DNA from: Pelagibius sp964472095 | GTDB taxonomy: Bacteria > Pseudomonadota > Alphaproteobacteria > Kiloniellales > Kiloniellaceae | Reading direction: 5' to 3' | Length of the DNA stretch: 64,000 nucleotides | NCBI GenBank assembly: GCA_964472095.1 | Contig: CAYYIV010000020.1 | Location: 1-64,000 of the forward strand | Shown here: positions 25,191 to 34,221 of the stretch, in pieces | How the letters are laid out: each line of letters starts with the position of its first letter | Numbering within the stretch: the first letter of the stretch is position 1 | Translations under genes and position numbers: made by a program | Notes under the pieces: model-generated | Told to the model about the DNA's origin: nothing | The model's database searches: none | What the model saw: only the letters and a program-made list of their open reading frames with translations

Positions 25191-26693
25191 CTAGGCGCTG
25201 CGGCGGGCGGTGACCGCCCGCTCCGGAGGAAAAGCCACGGTCACGGTGGTGCCTTCGCCGGCTTGGCTCTCGATTTTCAGGGTGCCGCCGAACAGCCGCA
25301 TGAAGTTGTCGCAGAGGTGCAGGCCGAGGCCGGTACCCTTGTGCTCACGGGCACGGGCGCTATGGGCCTGCTCAAAGGGGCGCAGCGCCTTGGCGACCCC
25401 CTCCTCCGTCATCCCGATACCGTCGTCGGTGACGCTCAGCAGGATGCGTCCCTGCGCGTCGCTCCAACCCTTCACCGCGATGCCGCCGCCCTGGGACGTG
25501 AACTTGATCGCGTTGGACAGCAGGTTGTTGAGGATCTGAACCAGCACCCGTTTGTCGCCCAGCAAGGCCGGCGTCCCTGCAGCGACCGTCACAGTAAGGT
25601 GCTGCCCGCCGGCCTCAACCGCCGGAGCCACCTGCCGCAGGCAGCTCTGAATCAGCTGCTCGATGTCGACCTGCTCCTCAACCAGTTCGTACTTGCCGGC
25701 CTCGACCTTCGCGATGTCGAGCAGGTCGTTGATCAACGAAGTCAGCAGCGAGCCGCTGTGATGGATGTCCTCGACGTATTCCTCGTAGCGCGGGCTGCCG
25801 AGTTCGCCGTAGGCGCGCGCCCGCATGATCTCGCTGAATCCGAGGATGGCGTTCAGCGGGGTGCGCAGGTCGTGGCTCATGTTGGCGAGAAACTCGGTCT
25901 TGGCGCGGTTAGCCTCCTCGGCCTGCAGGCGGGCCCGTTCCAGCTCCGCTGTACGCTCTAAGACGCGCTGCTCGAGGTAGGCGTTGGCGCGCCTGAGGCC
26001 GCGCTCGGCCTGCTCCACCCGGAGGCCGTTGAGCCGCAGCTGTTCCAGGGCGGCAGCCATGCGGCTGACCTCGTCGTTGCGGCTGCCGGAAGGCACCACG
26101 GTGTCGAGGTCGCCTTCGCCGATACGGATCATCGCGGCGGTCACCCGTGCCAACGGATCGGTAATCAGGTTGACGCCGACGAAGACCACCACCGCGGTGA
26201 TCACTGCAAGGATGGCGGCCGTGGCAGCATTGTCGCGCACCGCCTTCCACACTTCGGCGGCAACGCCGGCCGTCGAGACCCAGAGCAGCAGGGTGCCGAC
26301 GACCTCTCCCGCTTCGGCCGTGATCTCGCGGTCGAAGACCAGCTGGTCGCCTGTCGCGGAGGGATCGAAACCTTCGACCATCACCTCCGCCAGCTTCTTG
26401 CCCTGGGTATCGAGCACCCGCGCACCGGCGATCGAGCCGGTCTCCGCCAGGCGCTCCAGGCGCAGCTGCACCATCTCGTAGTCGTAGTCCCACAGTGGAT
26501 CGGACAGGGTGTCGCCGAATACGCTGGTGAGTACTTGTGATTCCGCCTTCAGATCGCCCATCAGACGGTCGGCATGATCCTGGCCGGACAGCGCCATGCT
26601 GATCATCGAGACCACCACGACGGTCGCCAGCACTGTCGCGACAATGCGGTTCCGGATAGACGTGCCGGTAAACCTCCTGTGCTTCAGTCGCAT
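25191..26693 (-). CDS. Membrane sensor histidine kinase
   Basis: About 500 residues from the ATG at 26693 (the open frame continues upstream but without conserved sequence). It has two membrane spans with a periplasmic sensor of about 110 residues between them, a HAMP linker (ITDPLARVTAAMIRIGEGDL), a coiled coil, then HisKA with SHDLRTPLNAILGFSE (phospho-accepting His) and HATPase_c with LNNLLSNAIKF, DDGIGM and GTGLGLHLC. There is no receiver domain and no response regulator gene nearby, so its partner is encoded elsewhere. It is divergent from a small amino-acid-type binding protein. Confidence 0.9.
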   Translation of the reverse strand: MRLKHRRFTGTSIRNRIVATVLATVVVVSMISMALSGQDHADRLMGDLKAESQVLTSVFGDTLSDPLWDYDYEMVQLRLERLAETGSIAGARVLDTQGKKLAEVMVEGFDPSATGDQLVFDREITAEAGEVVGTLLLWVSTAGVAAEVWKAVRDNAATAAILAVITAVVVFVGVNLITDPLARVTAAMIRIGEGDLDTVVPSGSRNDEVSRMAAALEQLRLNGLRVEQAERGLRRANAYLEQRVLERTAELERARLQAEEANRAKTEFLANMSHDLRTPLNAILGFSEIMRARAYGELGSPRYEEYVEDIHHSGSLLTSLINDLLDIAKVEAGKYELVEEQVDIEQLIQSCLRQVAPAVEAGGQHLTVTVAAGTPALLGDKRVLVQILNNLLSNAIKFTSQGGGIAVKGWSDAQGRILLSVTDDGIGMTEEGVAKALRPFEQAHSARAREHKGTGLGLHLCDNFMRLFGGTLKIESQAGEGTTVTVAFPPERAVTARRSA

Positions 26694-26939
26694 GCAGGCC
26701 AATCTTTCAATGCGTGACGGCGTTCCGGGCCTCAGCCTCATGCCTGGGGAAGAGCTCCAGCGCGCTAGCGTCTGAATGTCAGCAAGATAGCTCGCTCTCC
26801 TTAAACTATTCTTTACGCAGTTTCCGGTACTCATAGGTAATCTGAGTATTTAGGCGGCTTGTTGGCTATGTGCGTACCAACTGTTCTTGTCCCTGAGGAC
26901 CAAGCCGAGCCGACCCTTCTGAACTGACGGAGATCCAGG

Positions 26940-27668
26940 ATGCTTCGGATCGCTGATGCCATCGCGGCCGCCGCCATCGCCGGCCTAGTCGCCATCGCCC
27001 TGCGCCCGGCAGCCGCCGAGGAGGTGCTGCACCTGACTACGGAGCAGTATGCACCCTTCAATTTCGACGACGACGGCGCGATCAGGGGCCTCGGTGCCGA
27101 CCAGGTGACGGAGATCATGCGGCGCAGCGGCATCACCTTCGACATGGAGCTGCTGCCTTGGTCCCGGGCCATCGGACTGGCCCGCGAAAGGCCGATGACC
27201 TGCGTCTTCACCACGGCGCATACGATGGATCGCGACCAGAGCTTCAAGTGGGTCGAGCCGCTGCTGATCGAACGCACCTTGCTGGTTCGCGCCGTCGGTT
27301 CCGGCGTTGACCCGGCCGACCTTGGTGCCGCAACGGCCTATCGCACCGGTACGCAGACCGGTGACTACACGGTGGAGCTGTTGCGCAATGCCGGCTTCAC
27401 CGAGATCGATCTGGCGCGCGACCTCGACCTGACCCTGAAGAAGTTGTTGAGCGGCCGCGTCGACCTGATGGCAGTCTCCGAATCCTTCGTTCACCGGCTG
27501 CGGGACCAGGGCGTCCCCGTGGAGGAAGTTGCCGTGCTCTACGAGCAGGTTTTCTCCATCGCCTGTTCGCCGCAGACGCCGGACAGCATCGTCGCGCGCA
27601 TGCAGCAGGCGCTCAGCGCAATCATCGCCGACGGCACCCAGGCGGAAATCCTCGCCCGCTACGACTGA
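26940..27668 (+). CDS. Solitary family 3 (amino-acid-type) solute-binding protein
   Basis: 242 residues. A signal peptide with hydrophobic core AAAAIAGLVAIAL is cleaved near AAA-EEV. The mature part is a bacterial family 3 binding protein: LTTEQYAPFNFDDDG, RGLGADQVTEIMRRSGI and SGRVDLMAVSES. No permease or ATPase gene is adjacent. Small solitary members of this family are often sensory or have lost transport partners. The divergent sensor kinase (246 bases away) could be a functional neighbour, which is inference only. Confidence 0.82.
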   Translation: MLRIADAIAAAAIAGLVAIALRPAAAEEVLHLTTEQYAPFNFDDDGAIRGLGADQVTEIMRRSGITFDMELLPWSRAIGLARERPMTCVFTTAHTMDRDQSFKWVEPLLIERTLLVRAVGSGVDPADLGAATAYRTGTQTGDYTVELLRNAGFTEIDLARDLDLTLKKLLSGRVDLMAVSESFVHRLRDQGVPVEEVAVLYEQVFSIACSPQTPDSIVARMQQALSAIIADGTQAEILARYD

Positions 27669-27675
27669 GACGACG

Positions 27676-28368
27676 CTAGCGGCAGATCCCGAAACCGCCC
27701 ATGTCGAGATGGAAGTGGTTGGCGTGGGCGGCGTTGTAATCGGGACCGAGGGTGGAGGCAAAGCGACCGCAAGCGGCCTCGTGGACCTGCTTCAGGAATT
27801 GCGCCTCGACACCGCCGCCATCCCAGTGATTCAGCACCGAGATCTCGCGACCGTCGGCCAGCACGAAGCCGGCGACGTCGAGCGCGTTGGCGCGGGCGTG
27901 CTGGCTGCGCCGCCCGGAGGTCGTATTGTTGACGTTCCTGCAGGCGTAGCTGCCGTAATGGGTCACCTGGGTGATCCGGGCGTCCAGCAGGCGTTCGGCC
28001 GTGGGCTGCAGGTCGTGGCGCTCCCACACCGCCAGGGCGGCGATCATCGGACAGGACATCGGCACGCCGGGCGTACCCCAGGCGACCGTCGAATGCTGCA
28101 GGCGCGCGGCGTTCGCGAAGCCGCAGCCCTCCCCGGTTTCCCGGTCGGGGATGGCCCGGTAGCCGATTCCGGCGGCATCGAGCGCGGCAAAACAAGCTGC
28201 AGGGTCGCGTTTTAAGGCACGCAGCTTCCACTCGGTGAGAAAGGATGGGGACTCGGCAATCGAGAGCGGCGCGAAGGGATTGTAGCGGTCGGGCGCGTAG
28301 TGCAGGAAGCCGTAGCCGCCGGCAGCGATCAGCAGCGCGAGACAGATCAGGAAGGTAAGCGAGCGCAT
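27676..28368 (-). CDS. Extensin-like C-terminal domain protein
   Basis: 230 residues. It has one N-terminal membrane span (LTFLICLALLIAAGGYGFLH) and then the extensin-like C domain, with RHDL, SYACRNVNNTTSGRRSQHA, ANALDVAGF and a C-terminal HANHFHLDMG. The SxHxxxxAxD and HxH residues match a D-Ala-D-Ala-carboxypeptidase-like metal site, so a periplasmic peptidoglycan role is plausible. The open frame extends 950 bases further upstream but overlaps the plus-strand binding-protein gene; the ATG at 28368 starts just before the membrane span. Confidence 0.85.
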   Translation of the reverse strand: MRSLTFLICLALLIAAGGYGFLHYAPDRYNPFAPLSIAESPSFLTEWKLRALKRDPAACFAALDAAGIGYRAIPDRETGEGCGFANAARLQHSTVAWGTPGVPMSCPMIAALAVWERHDLQPTAERLLDARITQVTHYGSYACRNVNNTTSGRRSQHARANALDVAGFVLADGREISVLNHWDGGGVEAQFLKQVHEAACGRFASTLGPDYNAAHANHFHLDMGGFGICR

Positions 28369-28542
28369 GGCGTAGCGCAGACTCCAAAGTTTCGCCAAGG
28401 CCCCGACCTCTGCTGATATGGGGTGCGCTTGCGCGGCTGCCAGCCAAAAAATCGTGAGCGTGCTTGAGTCGGACCTCAGGTCGCGACTACCCTGAAGTTC
28501 ATCCCAGCGACGGGACCTAGAGACAGCAAGGGCGAGGGCGCC

Positions 28543-29433
28543 GTGGACAAGATCTCCATCCAGTTCACCCTGTTTTCCGCCTTCTACTCGCCGCTCATCT
28601 CGACGATGTCGGGTGGCTTCCTGCGTGCCGAGGGCCTCGATCCGGAATGGTCGGTCGCCACGCCGGGCACCTCCGCCGTCGCCGCCCTGGAGGACGGCTC
28701 GGCCCACGTCGTCCAGTCGGCGCCCAGCCACGCTTTCACGCCGCTGAACGAAGGCAGGACGCCGAGCGCCGTCCATTTCGCCCAGGTCAACGAGATGGAC
28801 GGCTTCTTCCTGACGGCACGCGAGGCCGACTCCGATTTCTCCTGGGACAAGCTGGAAGGCGCCGAGGTCGTCATGTTCAAGGGCGGCCAGCCGCGCGCCA
28901 TGTTCAAGTACGCTTGCCACAAGGCGGGCATCGACTTCGACAGCATCAAGCCGATCACCCCCGGCGGTGCCACCGACATTGACAGGGCCTTTCGTGCGGG
29001 CGAAGGGCTTTACGTCCAGCAGCAGGGGCCCTTCCCGCAGCAGCTGCAGGCCGACGGTGTCGGGCAGATCGTGGCGCAGGTCGGCCGGCAGGTCGGGCCC
29101 TGTGCCTTCTCGAGCCTCGCGGCCACCCGCGGCTGGCTGGAAACCGACATGGCGAAGGCCTTCATGCGCGCCTACCGCAAGACCCGCGCCTACATGAACG
29201 AGGTACCGGCCGCCGAGATCGCCAGGGCGGAAAGGGCCTACTTCCCGAAGGTCGACGAGCAGGTCCTGGCCGATTGCATCGCGACCTATCAGCGGCTCGG
29301 CTGCTGGACACCACACGTGGAGATCACGCAGCCAGCTTTCGAAGCGACCCTGGACGTCTTCGAGTACAACGGCCTGCTGCGTGAACGCTATCGCTATGAG
29401 CAGGTCTGCGCCGCGCCACCGGTCGCCGATTGA
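28543..29433 (+). CDS. NMT1/THI5-like solute-binding protein without signal peptide
   Basis: 296 residues from a GTG start. The fold is that of nitrate/sulfonate/thiamine-precursor binding proteins: LISTMSGGFLRAEGLDPEW, AALEDGSAHVVQSAPSH and a late helical region. The frame is open only back to a stop at 28465, and that extension has no hydrophobic signal sequence, so the protein appears to stay in the cytoplasm. No transporter genes adjoin it. Cytoplasmic members of this fold include enzymes, so binding versus catalysis is open. Confidence 0.75.
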   Translation: MDKISIQFTLFSAFYSPLISTMSGGFLRAEGLDPEWSVATPGTSAVAALEDGSAHVVQSAPSHAFTPLNEGRTPSAVHFAQVNEMDGFFLTAREADSDFSWDKLEGAEVVMFKGGQPRAMFKYACHKAGIDFDSIKPITPGGATDIDRAFRAGEGLYVQQQGPFPQQLQADGVGQIVAQVGRQVGPCAFSSLAATRGWLETDMAKAFMRAYRKTRAYMNEVPAAEIARAERAYFPKVDEQVLADCIATYQRLGCWTPHVEITQPAFEATLDVFEYNGLLRERYRYEQVCAAPPVAD

Positions 29434-29551
29434 GCCTTGCCCATCCTCTACGCCGCTGCCAATCCGGTTGTAAGGTGGAATGCTAAGCGGGAGGACTAGC
29501 CAGTCTAAGCAACTGATTTTCCACCGAACTTAATCGGTTGATAAGGAACCG

Positions 29552-31291
29552 ATGGTAGAAGGGCGGCTGAACAACGGCTGCAGACGGAATGTCCCTGTGC
29601 TCAATCGCCTCTCCATCGGCAAGAAGCTTGCCCTCATCTCCATCACCCTGTCCCTGGTGCTCGTCGCGCTCTCCGCATTCATGCTCTTCGAGGTGAAGAG
29701 CACCATGATCGAAGGCCGCAAAGTGAAGCTGCGCGGCCTCGTGGAATCGGCGGTGAACGTCGTCAACTACTACTCGCAGATGGAAGCCGACGGCGTTCTG
29801 AGCACCGAAGAAGCCCGCACAAGGGCCATCGCCACAATCAATGGCATGGCCTTCGACGGCAAGAACTACTTCTTCGTGTTCAGTACCGACGGCCTGCTGG
29901 TCTGGCACCCGACCCGCCAGGAACAGATCGGCATGAACATGCTGAAGCTCGAGGATCCGCAGGCGCGCGGCAACTACGAGCTGTTCCACGCCGCAACCAA
30001 GGCGAATCCCTTCCTGGAAGGCTTTTCGGAGTCTCTCGGCCGCCGTCCCAACTCCACGGTCAACGACGCTCTGAAGCTGTTCCTCTCCGCCGCCGACCCG
30101 CGCTGGAACTGGATCGTCTCCACCGGCATCTTCATCGACGACATCGAGGCGCTGTTCTACGAGCGTGCCGCCCTCGTCCTCGGCCTGGCCACCGCCGGCC
30201 TGGCGCTCGGCCTCGGCCTCAGCTATCTCGTCGGCCGCTCGATAACAGGGCCGCTGAACCGGACCGTAGCCGCTCTCGAGGAGCTCAGCGAAGGCCACAG
30301 CAGCACCGTGGTCGAGATCGACATGAGTGGCACGGAAATCGGCCGCCTGACCCGCGCCTTCAATCACTTCCGGGGCAAGATGAAGGAGACCGAGGAGCTG
30401 CGCAGGCAGCAGGCAATCGCCGAGAAGAAGGCGGAGGAGGAGCGCCGCGCGGCCCTGCTCGGCTTCGCCGACGAGTTCGAGCGCTCGGTCGCCTCCGCGG
30501 TCGACGTCCTGGCCGAGGAGGTCCGCAACGTCTCGCGCGCTGCCGGCGAGATGTCGAAGACCGCCCAGGCCTCGGCCGGCGGTACCCAGGAGGTCAACGC
30601 CGCCGCCGAATCCACCGCGGAAAACATCCAGACAGTCGCCTCGGCGGCGCAGGAGCTGACATCCTCGATCGACGAGATCCAGCGCCAGGTCCGTACGGTC
30701 CAGGAGGTCGTCGAGAAGACCAAAGCCCGCTCGACCCAGACGCAGGGCCGAGTGTCGGCGTTGGCCGACACTGTCGAGAAGATCGGTTCGGTGGTCGAGC
30801 TCATCAACTCGATTGCCGAGCAGACCAACCTGCTGGCCCTCAACGCCACCATCGAGGCAGCACGGGCCGGCGACGCAGGCAAGGGCTTCGCCGTCGTTGC
30901 CGGCGAGGTGAAAGCCCTGGCCACCCAGACCACCAAGGCGACGGAAGACATCCGCCAGCAGATCGATGTGCTGAACCAGGCAACCGGCGAGTCGGTGAAT
31001 GGTATGAAGGATGTCGCCACCGTCGTCAGCGACCTGCTGGAGACGACCAGCGCCATCGCCGCGGCCATCGAGGAGCAGAACGCGGCAACCAGCGAGATCT
31101 CCCGCAATACCGAGGTGACCGCCCGTGAGACCCAGTCCATCACGCGGGCCATCGGCGACGTCTCAAACTCCGTGCGGGCGACGGAGGCGACGGCACAATC
31201 GGTGAGCCAGACCTCAGCGGTGATGCAGGAGAAAGCCGAGACCGTCAGCCGCGAAGTGAAGAACTTCCTGCAGCGCATCCGCGCCGCCTGA
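29552..31291 (+). CDS. Methyl-accepting chemotaxis protein with single Cache domain
   Basis: 579 residues. The first span is about residues 25-46. A periplasmic single-Cache domain follows (about 50-190, with DGKNYFFVFSTDGLLVWHP), then a second span (about 205-228), a HAMP domain, and the long signalling coiled coil with the hairpin tip EQTNLLALNATIEAARAGDAGKGFAVVA written here in two parts: EQTNLLALNATIEAARAG and then DAGKGFAVVA. AAGGA stands four bases before the ATG at 29552; a GTG at 29597 is an alternative start. It senses an extracellular small molecule, probably an organic acid, and signals to CheA. A strong hairpin follows the gene. Confidence 0.93.
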   Translation: MVEGRLNNGCRRNVPVLNRLSIGKKLALISITLSLVLVALSAFMLFEVKSTMIEGRKVKLRGLVESAVNVVNYYSQMEADGVLSTEEARTRAIATINGMAFDGKNYFFVFSTDGLLVWHPTRQEQIGMNMLKLEDPQARGNYELFHAATKANPFLEGFSESLGRRPNSTVNDALKLFLSAADPRWNWIVSTGIFIDDIEALFYERAALVLGLATAGLALGLGLSYLVGRSITGPLNRTVAALEELSEGHSSTVVEIDMSGTEIGRLTRAFNHFRGKMKETEELRRQQAIAEKKAEEERRAALLGFADEFERSVASAVDVLAEEVRNVSRAAGEMSKTAQASAGGTQEVNAAAESTAENIQTVASAAQELTSSIDEIQRQVRTVQEVVEKTKARSTQTQGRVSALADTVEKIGSVVELINSIAEQTNLLALNATIEAARAGDAGKGFAVVAGEVKALATQTTKATEDIRQQIDVLNQATGESVNGMKDVATVVSDLLETTSAIAAAIEEQNAATSEISRNTEVTARETQSITRAIGDVSNSVRATEATAQSVSQTSAVMQEKAETVSREVKNFLQRIRAA

Positions 31292-31309
31292 CGACAGCGC
31301 AAGAGAGTG

Positions 31310-31344
31310 GAAGGGGCCGTCGGCAACGAGCCGGCGGCCCCTTC
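31310..31344 (+). terminator. Hairpin terminator after the chemoreceptor gene
   Basis: 15-bp stem with one G-U pair (arms 31310-31324 and 31330-31344) and a 5-base loop, 19 bases after the stop. No long U tract follows, so it may be a Rho-aided or bidirectional terminator. Confidence 0.75.
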
Positions 31345-31397
31345 TCTCGACCTACTGGCGCTGCAGCGCTATGCCATGGCCGACGCCTGACGATCGC

Positions 31398-32522
31398 TCA
31401 CGGCGTGATGATCTGGCGCACCGTGTGGCCCTCGGCCAGGCGGTCGAAGCCCTCGTTGATCTGGTCGAGCGTCAGCCGCTCGCTCATCAGGCGGTCGACC
31501 GGCAGGCGCCCCTGCCGGTAGAGGGCAATGTAGCGCGGCACGTCGCGCAGCGGCACGCAGCTGCCGATGTAGCTGCCTTTCACCGTGCGCTCCTCGGCGA
31601 CCAGGCTGACGTGCTGCACCTCGAATCTGTGGTCGGGGTGGGAGAGGCCGGCGGTCACCGTCGTGCCGCCGCGCCGCGTGACGCGATAGCTGAGGTCCAT
31701 GGCCTTCACCGAGCCGGCCATCTCGAAGGCGTAGTCGACACCGCCCTTGGTCGCGTCCCGGATATCAGCCACCGCATCGGCGTCGCTGGCGTTGAAGGTG
31801 TCGGTGGCGCCAAGCTGGCGGGCCAGCGCCAGCTTGTCTTCGAGAACGTCGACGGCGACGATGCGCGCAGCGCCAGCCAGGCGCGCGCCGAGCAGCGCAT
31901 TGAGGCCGACGCCGCCCAGACCGACCACGGCGACACTGCTCCCGGGCGAGACCCTGGCGGTATTGACCACCGCGCCGACGCCGGTCAGCACGGCACAGCC
32001 GAAGAGCGCGGCCTCCTCCAGCGGCAGCTCATTGTCGATCTTCACCAGCGAGTGCTGCGAGCAGACCGCGTACTGCGCGAAGGCGGAGACGCCCATGTGA
32101 TGGTGTACCTCCCGTCCCTCCAGCCGCAGGCGCCTCGCGCCGGACAGCAAGGTGCCGACGCCGTTGGCCCGGGCGCCCGGCTCGCAGAGCGCCGGCCTGC
32201 CCTCCATGCAGGGCAGGCAGTGGCCGCAACTCGGCACGAAGATCATCACTACATGATCGCCCGGCCGCAGGTCGGTAACGCCGCGGCCGACCTCGGCCAC
32301 CTCGCCGGCCGCCTCGTGGCCGAGCGCCATGGGCACTGGGCGCGGCCGGTCGCCGTTCACCACCGAGAGGTCGGAATGGCAGAGGCCGGCGGCGCCTATG
32401 CGCACCAGCACCTCGCCCTCGCCGGGCATGTCCAACTCCAGGTCCTCGACCAGCAAGGGCCGGCTCTCCGCATAGGGCCGCGGCCGGCCGGTTTCGTGCA
32501 GGACTGCTGCCTTGGTCTTCAT
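31398..32522 (-). CDS. Zinc-dependent MDR alcohol dehydrogenase
   Basis: 374 residues from the ATG at 32522, which has GGAGGAA eight bases upstream. It is a medium-chain dehydrogenase of the class III/AdhC type: CHSDLSVVNGDRP and GHEAAGEVAEVG hold catalytic zinc ligands, CGHCLPCMEGRPALC the structural zinc Cys set, and VAVVGLGGVGLNAL the NAD-binding Rossmann motif. It would oxidise or reduce an alcohol/aldehyde with NAD. Neighbouring genes give no substrate clue. Confidence 0.92.
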   Translation of the reverse strand: MKTKAAVLHETGRPRPYAESRPLLVEDLELDMPGEGEVLVRIGAAGLCHSDLSVVNGDRPRPVPMALGHEAAGEVAEVGRGVTDLRPGDHVVMIFVPSCGHCLPCMEGRPALCEPGARANGVGTLLSGARRLRLEGREVHHHMGVSAFAQYAVCSQHSLVKIDNELPLEEAALFGCAVLTGVGAVVNTARVSPGSSVAVVGLGGVGLNALLGARLAGAARIVAVDVLEDKLALARQLGATDTFNASDADAVADIRDATKGGVDYAFEMAGSVKAMDLSYRVTRRGGTTVTAGLSHPDHRFEVQHVSLVAEERTVKGSYIGSCVPLRDVPRYIALYRQGRLPVDRLMSERLTLDQINEGFDRLAEGHTVRQIITP

Positions 32523-32636
32523 CGCTCGGTTCCTCCGGGCTGCCCTCTGCGGCCTCCCTTCTACCACGAAACGAGATGCACGGAAGGCCGTGCCCGCGCA
32601 GATGTGACTCGACAGGCGGCCAGCTCTCTGGCGTGA

Positions 32637-33806
32637 ATGCGCGGTGTGGACACTGGACCTGGACCCCTCCCCTCCAAGCGCCTCTGCGCCGCGGTGCCGG
32701 GCCTGTTGGCTCTCGTCGCCCTGGCGCTGGGCGGCTGCGTCTCCGCCGAAAGCCGAGAGGCCACACGCCTCCTGCGCGACATCGACGCCGGCGGCGGCCC
32801 CTCGGCGCTAAAGCAACAGACGCCCACGCCGGGCCACAGCACCGAGCGATATGCGATCGACGGGCGCGGCAATGTCGCCGACTTCTACGATCCGCGGCAG
32901 CCTCTCGGCGCTACGCTGGTGCTGGTGCCGGGCTTCACCGGTGACGGCAAGGACGATCCACGGGTGATGGAACTCGCGCGCTCGTTGGCCCGCGCGCGCT
33001 TTCTGGTGATGGTTCCGGAGGTGCCAGGCTCGCGCGCGCAGCGGGTGCGCCTGGAGGACGCCGAGACTATTGCCGATGCCGTGCGCCATCTCCGGCGCAG
33101 CCGGCCGGAGGCCGCGCAACGCGGCGTTGGGGTGGTCGCCATCTCCTATGCCGTCGGGCTCGCCGTTCTGGCCGGCCGCCAGCTCGCCGCCGAAACCCCG
33201 CTCGATTTCCTCGTAGGGATTGGCGGCTACTACGACACCACCGCCGTGGTCACCTTCGCCACCACCGGCAAGTACCGCCTGCCGGGCAGCCACCGGTGGC
33301 TGGAAGGCAGGCCGCTGTCCGCGGCCAAGTGGATCTTCCTCGCCAGCAATGCGGCGGTGCTGGAGAACGCCGCCGACCGCCGCCGGCTCGAGGCGCTCAG
33401 CGAGCGCTGTTTCGACGGCTGCGATCCCGACCGGGAGGCCCTGGCCCGGGAGCTCGGCCCGGAAGGCCGCGCCCTGCTGGCGCTGGTCACCAACGAAGAT
33501 CCGGCGCGGGTGCCTGCCCTCGTCACTGCACTTCCCCAGGCGGTGCAGCAGCAGATGGCGCAGCTGTCGCTCAGCGGCTACGACCTCTCATCTTTTGCCG
33601 GTCGCCTGCTCCTGGTGCACGGCAAGCTCGATCCTCTGATTCCTTTCAGCGAAAGCATCGCTCTGAGCGACGCCGTGCCGGGGAGCGAGCTCTTCCTGAT
33701 CGACGGCTTTTCCCACATCACGCCGCGCGCCGTCGGCTTCTCGGGACAGCTGCAGCTGATCGACGCGATTCAGGCGGTGCTGCGCCGCCGCACCCCGACG
33801 CCCTAG
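32637..33806 (+). CDS. Alpha/beta hydrolase lipoprotein
   Basis: 389 residues. Residues about 15-35 form a lipoprotein signal ending in the lipobox LGGC. The core has VLVPGFTGDGKDD near the oxyanion strand, VVAISYAVGLAVLAGR where the nucleophile elbow is expected (I-S-Y-A-V rather than the usual GxSxG), and late Asp and His (HGKLDPLIPF, DGFSHITP). The elbow is atypical, so catalysis should not be assumed. It is divergent from the MDR dehydrogenase gene. Confidence 0.75.
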   Translation: MRGVDTGPGPLPSKRLCAAVPGLLALVALALGGCVSAESREATRLLRDIDAGGGPSALKQQTPTPGHSTERYAIDGRGNVADFYDPRQPLGATLVLVPGFTGDGKDDPRVMELARSLARARFLVMVPEVPGSRAQRVRLEDAETIADAVRHLRRSRPEAAQRGVGVVAISYAVGLAVLAGRQLAAETPLDFLVGIGGYYDTTAVVTFATTGKYRLPGSHRWLEGRPLSAAKWIFLASNAAVLENAADRRRLEALSERCFDGCDPDREALARELGPEGRALLALVTNEDPARVPALVTALPQAVQQQMAQLSLSGYDLSSFAGRLLLVHGKLDPLIPFSESIALSDAVPGSELFLIDGFSHITPRAVGFSGQLQLIDAIQAVLRRRTPTP

Positions 33807-34221
33807 CCGGACTTGCCGGCCCGGCGGACGGCCGGGTCCTGCTGCGCTTCGCGCACCGCCTCGCCGAGACCGAAAAGCAGGCGCCGGAACAGCGGCGCGT
33901 GGCGTCGGCCGAAGGGCAGCGTGTCAACAGTTCTCAGAAACTTGCCGCGCAGTCGAACTCGTTGTGATCAGTCGCGAGGTTGTCTGCTCACCGATCCGGA
34001 CACTTTGGATCGTCCGGCCTGAAGATCCAGTCCACCGGAAGCGGCCAGCACCTCGGAGCGGATCGACCGCGCGAAGTACCAGGCGAGAAGGCGGGGCGGC
34101 ATATACCGCATGACCCAGTTGCGCAGGACGAGGTCATCGCCATGCCCACGACCACCCGATTCCTCGACGGCTTCCTGCCCTACCTGAAGATGGAACATCG
34201 GCTGCCTGCCCGGGCAGGCGC
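33807..34221 (-). pseudogene. Gene-poor gap with possible degraded reading frame
   Basis: A 415-base stretch with no convincing intact gene. On the minus strand one frame reads protein-like sequence (VLRNWVMRYMPPRLLAWYFAR, split here as VLRNWVMRY and MPPRLLAWYFAR), meets a stop at 33968, and continues in the same frame (LRTVDTLPFGRRHAPLFRR) to a stop at 33807. This could be the remnant of a small gene interrupted by one nonsense codon. I cannot assign a family, and the alternative is chance coding-like sequence in GC-rich DNA. Confidence 0.3.

Noticed and set aside
28369..29316. N-terminal extension of the extensin-like frame
   Set aside because: It overlaps the supported binding-protein gene on the other strand and has no conserved sequence; the true start is before the membrane span at 28368.
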